Origin: Stutzerimonas kunmingensis
GTDB taxonomy: Bacteria; Pseudomonadota; Gammaproteobacteria; Pseudomonadales; Pseudomonadaceae
Assembly (NCBI RefSeq): GCF_900114065.1
Contig: NZ_FORS01000003.1
Location: forward strand, 372,001-436,000
Reading direction: 5' to 3'
DNA length: 64,000 nucleotides
Each line of letters opens with the position of its first letter. The stretch's first letter is position 1. Shown one piece after another: positions 53,860 to 62,380 of this stretch. The notes beneath the pieces were generated by a model that saw only the letters and a program-made list of their open reading frames with translations, was not told the origin of the DNA and made no database searches. Both the position numbers and the translations under genes were made by a program.

Positions 53860-54839
53860 TCAGTTCTTGGCCTGACGCAGCTCGTCCTTGAACTGCATGA
53901 AGTCCTCGCGGGTCTTGGCCAGGATCGCCTTGGCCTCTTCGGTGCCGTAGTAGGCCACCGGCTGCTTGAACTTCTTCAGCTCCTCGGCGTACTCGGGGAT
54001 CTCGGTGATCTGCTTCATCACGTCGGCCATCTTCTTCACGATCGCCGGGTCGGTGCCCTTCGGGAAGGCGACCACGTAGGGTTTGTCCATGGTGATGTCG
54101 AGGCCCTGCTCCTTGAGCGTCGGCACCTCGCCGAGCAGTGGGTTGCGTTCTTCGTTGGGCTGGCCGAGCGCGACCATCTGCCCACCGCTGACGTAGTCCT
54201 GCACCGAGCCGTAGGTGATCGCGCCGAGGTCCAGGCGGCCGCCGAGCATGCCCACCACGCGGTCGGAAACCGTGCCGCCGTCGACCATCTTCAGCTTGGT
54301 GTCGGTCAGCTTCTCCAGCATCAGCCCCTGCACGTGGGAGAAGCTGCCCATCTCGGTGCCGTAGGTGATGCTGCCCGGCTCGGCCTTCGACTTGGCGATC
54401 AGGTCCTGCATGCTGGTCACGCCAGATTGTTTGGAGGCGACGAACACCGTGCTCTTGTCGACCCCGGCGATGCACGCCACATCGAAGGTCTCGTAGCTGT
54501 CCTCGGTCAGGCCGGCGACCTCGTTGACGATCAGCTGGCCCGGGTGGGTGAAGAGGATGGTGTTGCCATCCGCCGCCGCGCCCTTGACCTGCTCGGCGGC
54601 CAGGGTGCCGCCGCCGCCGGCGATGTTGGTCACCACCATGCTCTTGCCGGTGATCTGGTTGAAGTACTTGGCCATGGTGCGGGCGTTGAAATCGGTGTCG
54701 CCGCCGGGGTTGGCGATCACCACCACCTGTACGGGGCGGGTCGGCCATTTCACATCGGCGGCCATCGTGGTGGAGGCGGCAGCGAGACCGGCGATGCGAC
54801 GAGGGCGGAAAGCAGGGAGGCGCGGAATATTGTTTTCAT
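53860..54839 (-). pseudogene. tctC: TctC solute-binding protein with frameshifted signal peptide
   Basis: The mature Bug/TctC domain is intact from MAADVKW at 54765 to the stop at 53860 (301 residues: VVVIANPGGDTDFNARTMAKY, GTVSDRVVGMLGGRLDLGAITYG). The expected signal start, MKTIFRASLLSALVA, is encoded from an ATG at 54839 with a ribosome site, but in another frame. The frames switch near 54795-54800, consistent with one lost base (GTCGC-ATCGCC). As written, translation from 54839 stops after 29 codons, and starting at 54765 would leave no signal peptide. Either a real lesion or a sequence error; the gene would otherwise be normal. Confidence 0.8.
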
Positions 54840-54867
54840 TGGAGTTCTCCGGGTTTGGGCTGCGGAT

Positions 54868-56259
54868 TCAGGTATTGCGGCCGAGGCTGGGTTTCTTCGG
54901 GTCATAGGTCCAGCCAGGCACTAGGTAACGCATCGCCATGGCGTCGTCGCGCGCGCCGCTGGCGACCTTCTTGTACAACTCGTGGGCGTTCATGATCCGG
55001 TCCATGTCCGGCTCGATACCCAGGCCCGGACGTTCGGGCACGCGAACCTGGCCGGCGACGATCTGCAGCGGCTCACGGGTCAGGCGTTCGTGGCCTTCCT
55101 GCCAGATCCAGTGGGTGTCGATGGCGGTGATGCGCCCCGGTGCTGCGGCCGCGGCATGGGTGAACATGGCCAGCGAGACGTCGAAGTGGTTGTTCGAATG
55201 CGAACCCCAGGTCAGGCCGAACTGCTCGCACATCTGCGCCAGGCGCACCGAGCCCTGCATCGTCCAGAAATGCGGGTCGGCCAGCGGGATGTCAACTGCC
55301 TCCAGGCGCAGCGAGTGGCCCATCTGCCGCCAGTCGGTGGCAACCATGTTGGTGGCAGTGGGAATGCCGGTGGCGCGCTTGAACTCGGCCATGATCTCGC
55401 GGCCGGAGTAGCCATTTTCCGGGCCGCAGGGGTCTTCGGCGTAGGCGAGCAGGTGGCCCTGGCCCTTGCACAGGGCGATGGCCTCGTCCAGCGACCAGGC
55501 GCCGTTGGGGTCCAGCGTCACGCGGGCATCGGGGAAGCGCGCCTTGATCGCGGCAATCGCCTGCATCTCCTCCTCCCCGCGCATCACGCCGCCCTTGAGC
55601 TTGAAGTCGGCGAAGCCGTAGCGCGCACGCGCGGCCTCGGCCAGGCGGGCGATGGCGTCCGGGGTCAGCGCCTGCTGATGGCGCAGGTGGTACCAGTCAT
55701 CGCCAGTGCTGGCCAGATAGGGCAGGTCGGTGCGCTGGCGATCACCTATATAGAAGAGGTAGGCGAGCATCGGCACCGCGTCGCGCTGCTGACCGCTGCC
55801 GAGCAGCTCGGCTACCGGCACGTCGAGGTGCTGGCCGAGCAGGTCGAGCAGGGCGGCCTCTACCGCGGTGATCACGTTGTCCAGGCGCAGGTTGATCTCG
55901 TGAGGCTGCTTGAGTACCGCCGCCTCGGCTTCGGAGGTCACCTCGTGGCGGGTTGCCTGCGGCGTACCGGCGGCGTTGCTGGCGATGGCGCTGCGCAGGC
56001 TGTTGAGCGTGCGGTTGTAGAGGCCGATCGGCTGGCCGATGACCAGCGCCCGGCAGCGCTCCAGTGCCTGGCGGATGCCTTCGCCACCCGGCACTTCGCC
56101 GATACCGGTGTTGCCGGCATTGTCGGTGAGCAGGACCAGGTTGCGGGTGAAGTAGGGGGCGTGGGCGCCGCAGAGATTGAGCAGCATGCTGTCGTAGCCG
56201 GCCACGGGTATGACCTGCATGCTCTGTACGCGGGGCGTTGCACTGAACGGCTGACTCAT
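54868..56259 (-). CDS. Glucarate dehydratase (paralogue 2, Tct-linked)
   Basis: The 463-residue enolase-superfamily enzyme has intact glucarate dehydratase motifs: [11 protein letters not shown] (double Lys), [26 protein letters not shown] (metal ligands Asp/Glu/Asn), ATNM and [18 protein letters not shown] (catalytic His). It should dehydrate glucarate or idarate to 5-keto-4-deoxyglucarate. It differs from the second copy at 59212 by a longer segment around residues 95-125. It heads the gudD2-tctC-tctB-tctA operon. Confidence 0.88.
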   Translation of the reverse strand: MSQPFSATPRVQSMQVIPVAGYDSMLLNLCGAHAPYFTRNLVLLTDNAGNTGIGEVPGGEGIRQALERCRALVIGQPIGLYNRTLNSLRSAIASNAAGTPQATRHEVTSEAEAAVLKQPHEINLRLDNVITAVEAALLDLLGQHLDVPVAELLGSGQQRDAVPMLAYLFYIGDRQRTDLPYLASTGDDWYHLRHQQALTPDAIARLAEAARARYGFADFKLKGGVMRGEEEMQAIAAIKARFPDARVTLDPNGAWSLDEAIALCKGQGHLLAYAEDPCGPENGYSGREIMAEFKRATGIPTATNMVATDWRQMGHSLRLEAVDIPLADPHFWTMQGSVRLAQMCEQFGLTWGSHSNNHFDVSLAMFTHAAAAAPGRITAIDTHWIWQEGHERLTREPLQIVAGQVRVPERPGLGIEPDMDRIMNAHELYKKVASGARDDAMAMRYLVPGWTYDPKKPSLGRNT

Positions 56260-56424
56260 TGTGCGCGGCCTCCGCGGCAGTCGAGGCGAGCGACCGGGGC
56301 GGGCGCTGTGCGCGCATCTGCTGAGGCAGCGCGGCGGATGGCGTTATCGGCAGCCAGCGGCTGCGCAGGGGACGGGCAATTGCGGAACATGTCCGGGGCC
56401 TCGCTATTGTTATTGTGGTTATAG

Positions 56425-56437
56425 GTCGTCGTACGAC
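56425..56437. promoter_or_regulatory. Operator-like site for gudD2-tctCBA (site 4)
   Basis: The minus strand reads GTCGTACGACGAC, matching GTYRTAYGAYRAC, 166 bases before the gudD2 ATG. It contains the palindrome GTCGTACGAC. Confidence 0.6.
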
Positions 56438-56623
56438 TATGTGGGATTTTTTACAGTTCGCTACGTCACCTGTCAAACGAAATCATCAGTGCATTTGGCT
56501 GGGGCATCCGCAGCTGCTTATGCCTTTTAAGCTGCCCTGGCCGGGCGAGTGAAAAGCAGAAAGCTTTCAGTCAGCTTTCAGCGCTGAAGAAAATGCGCAG
56601 AAAAAACGGTTGGAGCATTTTTA

Positions 56624-56636
56624 GTTGTACGATAAC
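56624..56636. promoter_or_regulatory. Operator-like site for the kdgD operon (site 5)
   Basis: GTTGTACGATAAC lies 57 bases before the kdgD ATG. It is identical, on the opposite strand, to the site before the FadR-family gene at 33594-33606. Confidence 0.65.
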
Positions 56637-56693
56637 GTATCTCAAGGCTGATGCCCTTGTACCTACTCCACATGCATTCAGGATGCTCGAATA

Positions 56694-57605
56694 ATGAACC
56701 CACAAGAATTGAAGGCCATCCTCTCTTCCGGCCTGCTGTCATTCCCGGTCACCGACTTCGACGCGCAGGGCGACTTCAATCGCGCCGGCTACGTCAAGCG
56801 CCTGGAATGGCTCGGTCCCTACGGTGCCTCGGCGCTGTTCGCTGCCGGCGGTACCGGCGAGTTCTTCTCGCTGGAGCCGCGCGAGTACAGCGAGATCATC
56901 AAGACTGCCGTGGATACCTGCGCCGGCACGGTGCCGATTCTCGCCGGCGTCGGTGGCCCGACCCGCCTCGCCATCCAGATGGCGCAGGAGGCCGAGCGCC
57001 TGGGTGCCAAGGGCCTGTTGCTGCTGCCGCATTACCTCACCGAAGCCAGCCAGGAAGGCGTCGCGCTGCATGTCGAGCAGGTCTGCAAGTCAGTGAACAT
57101 CGGCGTGGTGGTCTACAACCGCAACGTCTGCCGCCTGACCGCGACGCATCTGGAGCAGTTGGCTGAGCGCTGCCCGAACCTCATCGGCTACAAGGATGGC
57201 CTCGGCGATATCGAGCTGATGGTGTCGATCCGCCGCCGCCTCGGCGAGCGTTTCAGCTACCTCGGTGGCCTGCCGACCGCGGAAGTCTATGCCGCGGCCT
57301 ACAAGGCGCTAGGCGTGCCGGTGTATTCCTCGGCGGTGTTCAACTTCATTCCGAAGACCGCCATGGACTTCTACAAGGCCATCGCCCGCGAAGATCACGA
57401 AACTGTCGGCAAGCTGATCGACGATTTCTTCCTGCCGTACCTGGACATTCGCAATCGCTGCAAGGGCTATGCGGTCAGCATCGTCAAGGCCGGCGCACGC
57501 ATTTCCGGCTACGACGCCGGCCCGGTGCGCGCGCCGCTGACCGAGCTGAAGCCCGACGAATATGAGCGCCTGGCGGTACTGATCGAGAAGCAGGGCGCCC
57601 AGTAA
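56694..57605 (+). CDS. kdgD: 5-dehydro-4-deoxyglucarate dehydratase
   Basis: The 303-residue enzyme belongs to the DHDPS/NAL aldolase-lyase family. [10 protein letters not shown], the tyrosine in [11 protein letters not shown] and the Schiff-base lysine in [11 protein letters not shown] are in place. It converts 5-keto-4-deoxyglucarate to 2-oxoglutarate semialdehyde with loss of CO2 and water. It is the first gene of kdgD-ALDH-gudD-garD and has an operator-like site just upstream. Confidence 0.93.
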   Translation: MNPQELKAILSSGLLSFPVTDFDAQGDFNRAGYVKRLEWLGPYGASALFAAGGTGEFFSLEPREYSEIIKTAVDTCAGTVPILAGVGGPTRLAIQMAQEAERLGAKGLLLLPHYLTEASQEGVALHVEQVCKSVNIGVVVYNRNVCRLTATHLEQLAERCPNLIGYKDGLGDIELMVSIRRRLGERFSYLGGLPTAEVYAAAYKALGVPVYSSAVFNFIPKTAMDFYKAIAREDHETVGKLIDDFFLPYLDIRNRCKGYAVSIVKAGARISGYDAGPVRAPLTELKPDEYERLAVLIEKQGAQ

Positions 57606-57675
57606 GCCTTTCCGGAATCGCCCCGGCGCCGCGCTGCCGAATGGCCGCGCCGGGCATCATCAGAGGACACTTTGC

Positions 57676-59118
57676 ATGGCTGACGTACAACGCTACGACA
57701 ACTACATCGACGGCCAGTGGGTCGGCTCGGATCGCTACCAGGCCAACACCAATCCGTCCGACCTCTCTGACGTGATCGGCGAATACGCCCAGGCCGATGC
57801 CGGGCAGGTCGAGCAGGCCTTCGCCGCCGCCCGCCGCGCCTTTCCGGCCTGGGCCACCTTCGGCATCCAAGCGCGCGCCGATGCGCTGGAAAAGGTCGGC
57901 CTGGAAATCCTCTCCCGCCGTGAAGAGCTCGGCACGCTGCTGGCGCGGGAAGAAGGCAAGACTCTTCCCGAAGCCATCGGCGAAGTCGCCCGCGCCGGCA
58001 ATATCTTCAAGTACTTCGCCGGCGAATGCCTGCGCCAAGCTGGCGAGACGCTGCAATCGGTACGCCCCGGAGTCGGCGTCGAGGTCACCCGCGAACCGCT
58101 CGGCGTGATCGGCCTGATCACCCCCTGGAACTTCCCCATCGCCATCCCCGCCTGGAAGATCGCCCCGGCGCTGGCCTTCGGCAACTGTGTGGTGATCAAG
58201 CCGGCGGATCTGGTACCGGGCTGCGCCTGGGCCATCGCCGAGATCATCTCCCGAGCGGGCTTCCCGGCCGGCGTGTTCAACCTGGTGATGGGCCGCGGCC
58301 GTGAAGTCGGCGAGGCCATCGTCAATGCCAAGGATGTCGACGCCGTGAGTTTCACCGGTTCGGTCGGCGTCGGTCGCGGCATCGCCCAGGCCTGCGTGGC
58401 GCGTGGCGCCAAGGTGCAGCTGGAGATGGGCGGCAAGAACCCGCAGATCGTACTGGACGACGCTGACCTCAAGGTCGCCGTCGAGCTGTGCACCCAGAGC
58501 GCCTTCTACTCGACCGGCCAGCGCTGCACGGCCTCGAGCCGCATCATCGTCACCGAAGGCATCTACGACGGTTTCGTCGAGGCGATGGTCGAGCGCATCA
58601 GCAAGATCAAGGTCGGACCGGCGCTGGAGCAGGGCGTCGACGTCGGCCCCGTGGTGTCCGAGGCGCAGCTTGAGCAGGACCTGCGTTACATCGAGATCGG
58701 CAAGCAGGAGGGCGCGCGCCTGGCCTGCGGCGGCGAGCGGGTGAAGTGCGGCACCGAGGGCTACTTCCTGGCGCCGACGCTGTTCGTCGACAGCGACCCG
58801 AGCATGCGCATCAGCCGTGAAGAAATCTTCGGGCCGGTGGCCAACGTGGTGAAGGTCAAGGACTACGACGAAGCGCTGGCGATGGCCAACGACACCGAGT
58901 TCGGTTTGTCCGCCGGCATCTGCACCACCTCGCTGAAGCACGCCAACCACTTCAAGCGTCACGCCCAGGCCGGCATGGTGATGATCAACCTGCCCACCGC
59001 CGGGGTGGATTACCACGTGCCGTTTGGCGGCCGCAAAGGTTCGTCCTACGGCCCGCGCGAACAGGGCCGCTACGCCCAGGAGTTCTACACCACGGTGAAG
59101 ACCACCTACATCGGCTGA
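57676..59118 (+). CDS. 2-oxoglutarate semialdehyde dehydrogenase (ALDH family)
   Basis: The 480-residue enzyme has the aldehyde dehydrogenase set: TPWNFPIAIPAWKIAPAL (cofactor region), LEMGGKNPQIV (general-base Glu) and STGQRCTASSR (catalytic Cys). Between kdgD and gudD its substrate is almost certainly 2-oxoglutarate semialdehyde, which it oxidises to 2-oxoglutarate for the citric acid cycle. The ATG at 57676 has AGAGGA upstream. Confidence 0.9.
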   Translation: MADVQRYDNYIDGQWVGSDRYQANTNPSDLSDVIGEYAQADAGQVEQAFAAARRAFPAWATFGIQARADALEKVGLEILSRREELGTLLAREEGKTLPEAIGEVARAGNIFKYFAGECLRQAGETLQSVRPGVGVEVTREPLGVIGLITPWNFPIAIPAWKIAPALAFGNCVVIKPADLVPGCAWAIAEIISRAGFPAGVFNLVMGRGREVGEAIVNAKDVDAVSFTGSVGVGRGIAQACVARGAKVQLEMGGKNPQIVLDDADLKVAVELCTQSAFYSTGQRCTASSRIIVTEGIYDGFVEAMVERISKIKVGPALEQGVDVGPVVSEAQLEQDLRYIEIGKQEGARLACGGERVKCGTEGYFLAPTLFVDSDPSMRISREEIFGPVANVVKVKDYDEALAMANDTEFGLSAGICTTSLKHANHFKRHAQAGMVMINLPTAGVDYHVPFGGRKGSSYGPREQGRYAQEFYTTVKTTYIG

Positions 59119-59211
59119 GGTGAAAGCCGGTCGAAAGGCCACGCTGCGAAACTGCGTAACGGCGCCCCGCGCGGGCGCCGCATCCCCGACAAGAACAACA
59201 GAGGGACACCC

Positions 59212-60552
59212 ATGACCATTGCCGCAACGGGCACGCCCCGCATTACCGAACTCACCGTCGTGCCCGTCGCCGGGCAGGACAGCATGCTGATGAACCTCAG
59301 CGGCGCCCACGGCCCCTGGTTCACCCGCAACATTCTCGTTCTCAAGGACAGCGCCGGGCACGTCGGCGTTGGCGAAGTGCCGGGCGGCGAAGCCATCCGC
59401 CAGACTCTGGAGGACGCCCGCTCTCTGCTGGTCGGCGAGCCGATCGGCCAGTACAACGCCTTGCTCAACCGTGCGCGCCGCGCCTTCGCCGACCGCGATT
59501 CTGGCGGGCGCGGCCTGCAGACCTTCGACCTGCGCATCGCCATCCATGCGGTCACGGCTCTGGAGTCGGCGCTGCTCGACCTGCTTGGCCAGCACCTCGA
59601 CGTGCCGGTCGCCGCACTGCTCGGTGACGGCCAGCAGCGCGATGAAGTGGAAATGCTCGGCTACCTGTTCTTCATCGGTGATCGCAACAGGACCGACCTC
59701 GGCTATCGCGACGAATCCAGCGCCGATGACCCCTGGTTCCGCGTGCGCAACGAGGAGGCGATGACGCCGGAGAGCATCGTCCGCCAGGCCGAGGCAGCGT
59801 ACGAGCGCTACGGCTTCAAGGACTTCAAGCTCAAGGGCGGTGTGCTGCGTGGCGAAGAGGAGGTCGAGGCGATCCGCACCCTGGCCGCGCGCTTCCCGGA
59901 CGCCCGCGTGACGCTGGACCCCAACGGCGCCTGGTCGCTGGACGAAGCCATCGGCCTGTGTCGCGACCTGCACGGCGTGCTGGCGTACGCCGAAGACCCC
60001 TGTGGTGCCGAGAACGGCTATTCCGGTCGCGAAGTGATGGCCGAATTCCGCCGCGCCACCGGCCTGCCCACTGCGACCAACATGATCGCCACCGACTGGC
60101 GGCAGATGAGCCACACCGTGCAGCTCAACTCGGTAGACATTCCACTGGCCGACCCGCACTTCTGGACCATGGCCGGCTCCGTGCGCGTGGCGCAGATGTG
60201 CAGCGAGTTCGGCCTGACCTGGGGCTCGCATTCGAACAACCACTTCGACATCTCCCTGGCGATGTTCACCCACGTCGCCGCCGCCGCGCCGGGCCGCGTC
60301 ACCGCCATCGACACCCACTGGATCTGGCAGGACGGCCAGCACCTGACCCGCGAGCCGCTGAAGATCGTCGGCGGCAAGGTCGCGGTGCCGCAGAAGCCGG
60401 GGCTGGGCGTCGAGCTGGACTGGGATGCCTTGCGCAAGGCGCATGCGCTGTACAAGGAAAAAGGCCTGGGTGCCCGCGACGACGCCATCGCCATGCAGTA
60501 CCTGATCCCCGACTGGACCTTCAACAACAAGAAGCCCTGCATGGTGCGCTGA
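59212..60552 (+). CDS. gudD: Glucarate dehydratase
   Basis: The 446-residue enzyme shares all catalytic motifs with the copy at 54868: [41 protein letters not shown] and [18 protein letters not shown]. Length matches standard GudD (about 446). It dehydrates glucarate to 5-keto-4-deoxyglucarate for KdgD. AGAGGGA precedes the ATG. The ALDH gene ends 93 bases upstream. Confidence 0.93.
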   Translation: MTIAATGTPRITELTVVPVAGQDSMLMNLSGAHGPWFTRNILVLKDSAGHVGVGEVPGGEAIRQTLEDARSLLVGEPIGQYNALLNRARRAFADRDSGGRGLQTFDLRIAIHAVTALESALLDLLGQHLDVPVAALLGDGQQRDEVEMLGYLFFIGDRNRTDLGYRDESSADDPWFRVRNEEAMTPESIVRQAEAAYERYGFKDFKLKGGVLRGEEEVEAIRTLAARFPDARVTLDPNGAWSLDEAIGLCRDLHGVLAYAEDPCGAENGYSGREVMAEFRRATGLPTATNMIATDWRQMSHTVQLNSVDIPLADPHFWTMAGSVRVAQMCSEFGLTWGSHSNNHFDISLAMFTHVAAAAPGRVTAIDTHWIWQDGQHLTREPLKIVGGKVAVPQKPGLGVELDWDALRKAHALYKEKGLGARDDAIAMQYLIPDWTFNNKKPCMVR

Positions 60553-60575
60553 GGCACGCTTGCCGGGCCGGCTCC

Positions 60576-60600
60576 GGTGGGCGGCTCCGGCCGTCCACCC
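60576..60600. repeat. REP-like hairpin between gudD and garD
   Basis: A 10-bp stem with one G-T pair (60576-60585 with 60590-60599) around TCCG is followed by CCTACG. It resembles the hairpin at 891-916 and supports a dispersed element family. Confidence 0.5.
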
Positions 60601-60676
60601 TACGAGGCGAGCCACGTGTATGGCACCCCCGGCGATCGCCGAACAGAACAACAACCGGACCCTAACCGGAGCAGAC

Positions 60677-62242
60677 ATGAGCGAAACCGTGCAACTGATT
60701 CCCCACCAGGATTCCCCGCGCTGCATCCGCCTGCACGAGGCGGACAACGTCGCCGTGGTGGTCAATGACGGCGGCGTGCCGGTCGGGGCGCAGTTCGAGG
60801 GCGGGCTGGTCACGGTCGAGGCCGTGCCGCAGAGCCACAAGGTCGCGCTCGTCGATATCGGCGAAGGCGAGCCGGTGCGCCGTTACGGGCAGATCATCGG
60901 TTACGCACTCGAGCCCATCCAGCGTGGCAGCTGGGTCAAGGAAACCCAGTTGCGGATGCCCAGCGCACCGCCGCTGGACAGCCTGCCGCGTGCCACCGCC
61001 GTGCCGACCGGGCTCGACCCGCTCGAGGGCTACATCTTCGAGGGTTACCGCAACGCCGACGGCACCGTCGGCACGCGCAACATCCTCGGCATCAGCACCA
61101 CGGTGCAGTGTGTTACCGGCGTGCTGGAACACGCGGTCAAGCGCATCCGTGACGAGCTGCTGCCGAAATACCCGAACGTCGACGACGTGGTCGCGCTGAC
61201 CCACAGCTACGGCTGCGGCGTGGCGATCAATGCCCGCGACGCCTATATACCGATCCGCACCGTGCGCAACCTGGCGCGCAACCCCAACCTGGGCGGCGAA
61301 GCGCTGGTCATCAGCCTCGGCTGCGAAAAGCTGCAGGCCGAGCAGGTGATGCACGAGGGCGATCCCTCGGTGGATCTGCGCGATCCCTGGCTGTACCGCC
61401 TGCAGGAGTCCAACAGCGGTTTCGGCGAGATGATCGAGCAGATCATGGCGCTGGCCGAAACGCGGCTGAAAAAGCTAAATCAGCGCCGACGCGAAACGGT
61501 GCCGGCCAGCGAGCTGATCCTCGGCATGCAGTGCGGCGGCAGCGACGCCTTCTCCGGCATCACCGCCAACCCGGCGCTGGGCTATGCGGCGGACCTGCTG
61601 GTGCGCGCCGGTGCCACGGTTATGTTCAGCGAGAACACCGAGGTGCGCGATGCGGTGTACATGCTCACCGCCCGCGCCGAAACGCCAGAAGTCGCCGATG
61701 CGCTGATCGCCGAGATGGACTGGTATGACCGCTACCTGGAGCGCGGCGCCGCCGACCGCAGCGCCAACACCACGCCGGGCAACAAGAAGGGCGGGCTGTC
61801 GAACATCGTCGAGAAATCCCTCGGCTCCATCGTCAAATCCGGCAGCGGCGCCATCAACGGCGTGGTCGGGCCGGGTGAGCGGGTCGCGCGAAAGGGCCTG
61901 ATCTTCTGCGCCACCCCCGCATCCGATTTCGTCTGCGGCACGTTGCAGCTGGCTGCCGGAATGAACCTGCACGTGTTCACCACCGGTCGCGGCACGCCCT
62001 ACGGCCTGGCGATAGCGCCGGTGGTCAAAGTGGCGACGCGTACTGAGCTGGCCGAGCGCTGGCCGGACCTGATCGATATCGACGCCGGGCGCATCGCCAG
62101 TGGTCGCGCGAGCATCGAGGAACTCGGCTGGGAGCTGTTCCACTATTACCTGGACGTCGCCAGCGGCCGCAAGCAGACCTGGGCCGAGCGCTATCGCTTG
62201 CACAATGACATCGTGCTGTTCAACCCGGCGCCCATCACCTGA
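60677..62242 (+). CDS. garD: Galactarate dehydratase
   Basis: The ATG at 60677 with CGGAGC upstream gives 521 residues. GarD/altronate dehydratase family features are an N-terminal SAF-like domain (about 15-85) and a catalytic part with [36 protein letters not shown] and [19 protein letters not shown]. It dehydrates galactarate to 5-keto-4-deoxyglucarate with iron. It ends the kdgD operon. Confidence 0.92.
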   Translation: MSETVQLIPHQDSPRCIRLHEADNVAVVVNDGGVPVGAQFEGGLVTVEAVPQSHKVALVDIGEGEPVRRYGQIIGYALEPIQRGSWVKETQLRMPSAPPLDSLPRATAVPTGLDPLEGYIFEGYRNADGTVGTRNILGISTTVQCVTGVLEHAVKRIRDELLPKYPNVDDVVALTHSYGCGVAINARDAYIPIRTVRNLARNPNLGGEALVISLGCEKLQAEQVMHEGDPSVDLRDPWLYRLQESNSGFGEMIEQIMALAETRLKKLNQRRRETVPASELILGMQCGGSDAFSGITANPALGYAADLLVRAGATVMFSENTEVRDAVYMLTARAETPEVADALIAEMDWYDRYLERGAADRSANTTPGNKKGGLSNIVEKSLGSIVKSGSGAINGVVGPGERVARKGLIFCATPASDFVCGTLQLAAGMNLHVFTTGRGTPYGLAIAPVVKVATRTELAERWPDLIDIDAGRIASGRASIEELGWELFHYYLDVASGRKQTWAERYRLHNDIVLFNPAPIT

Positions 62243-62327
62243 GCCGGAGCGTTCCCGCTGCGTCGATCTCGTAGCGAGTGCTATTGCCCTGCAATCGCAG
62301 GAGATTGGCAACTGCTATCTTCTAAAT

Positions 62328-62346
62328 GGGAACATTTATCAATATC
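62328..62346 (-). promoter_or_regulatory. Possible Fur box before the siderophore receptor
   Basis: The minus-strand 19-mer starting GATATTGATAA matches 13 of 19 positions of the classical Fur box, 35 bases before the receptor ATG. The context is AT-rich. Iron repression is expected for such a receptor. Confidence 0.4.
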
Positions 62347-62380
62347 ATGCGCGTTCTCATCAAATAACAAGGTAGCACTC

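Larger units (their letters stand above)
56260..56693. promoter_or_regulatory. Divergent control region of gudD2-tctCBA and kdgD operons
   Basis: This 434-bp gap lies between two divergent sugar-acid operons. It holds one 13-bp operator-like site on each side (56425-56437 and 56624-56636) and an AT-rich core. No gene is seen. Confidence 0.65.

Noticed and set aside
54840-54867. Alternative upstream start for TctC in the mature frame
   Set aside because: I read the frame upstream and found no ATG, GTG or TTG before it leaves the gene's leader, so it cannot restore a signal peptide.
57484-60840. 1118-codon minus-strand open frame across ALDH and gudD
   Set aside because: It is antisense to two well-supported enzymes and its translation has the His/Gly/Ala/Gln-rich bias of shadow frames.
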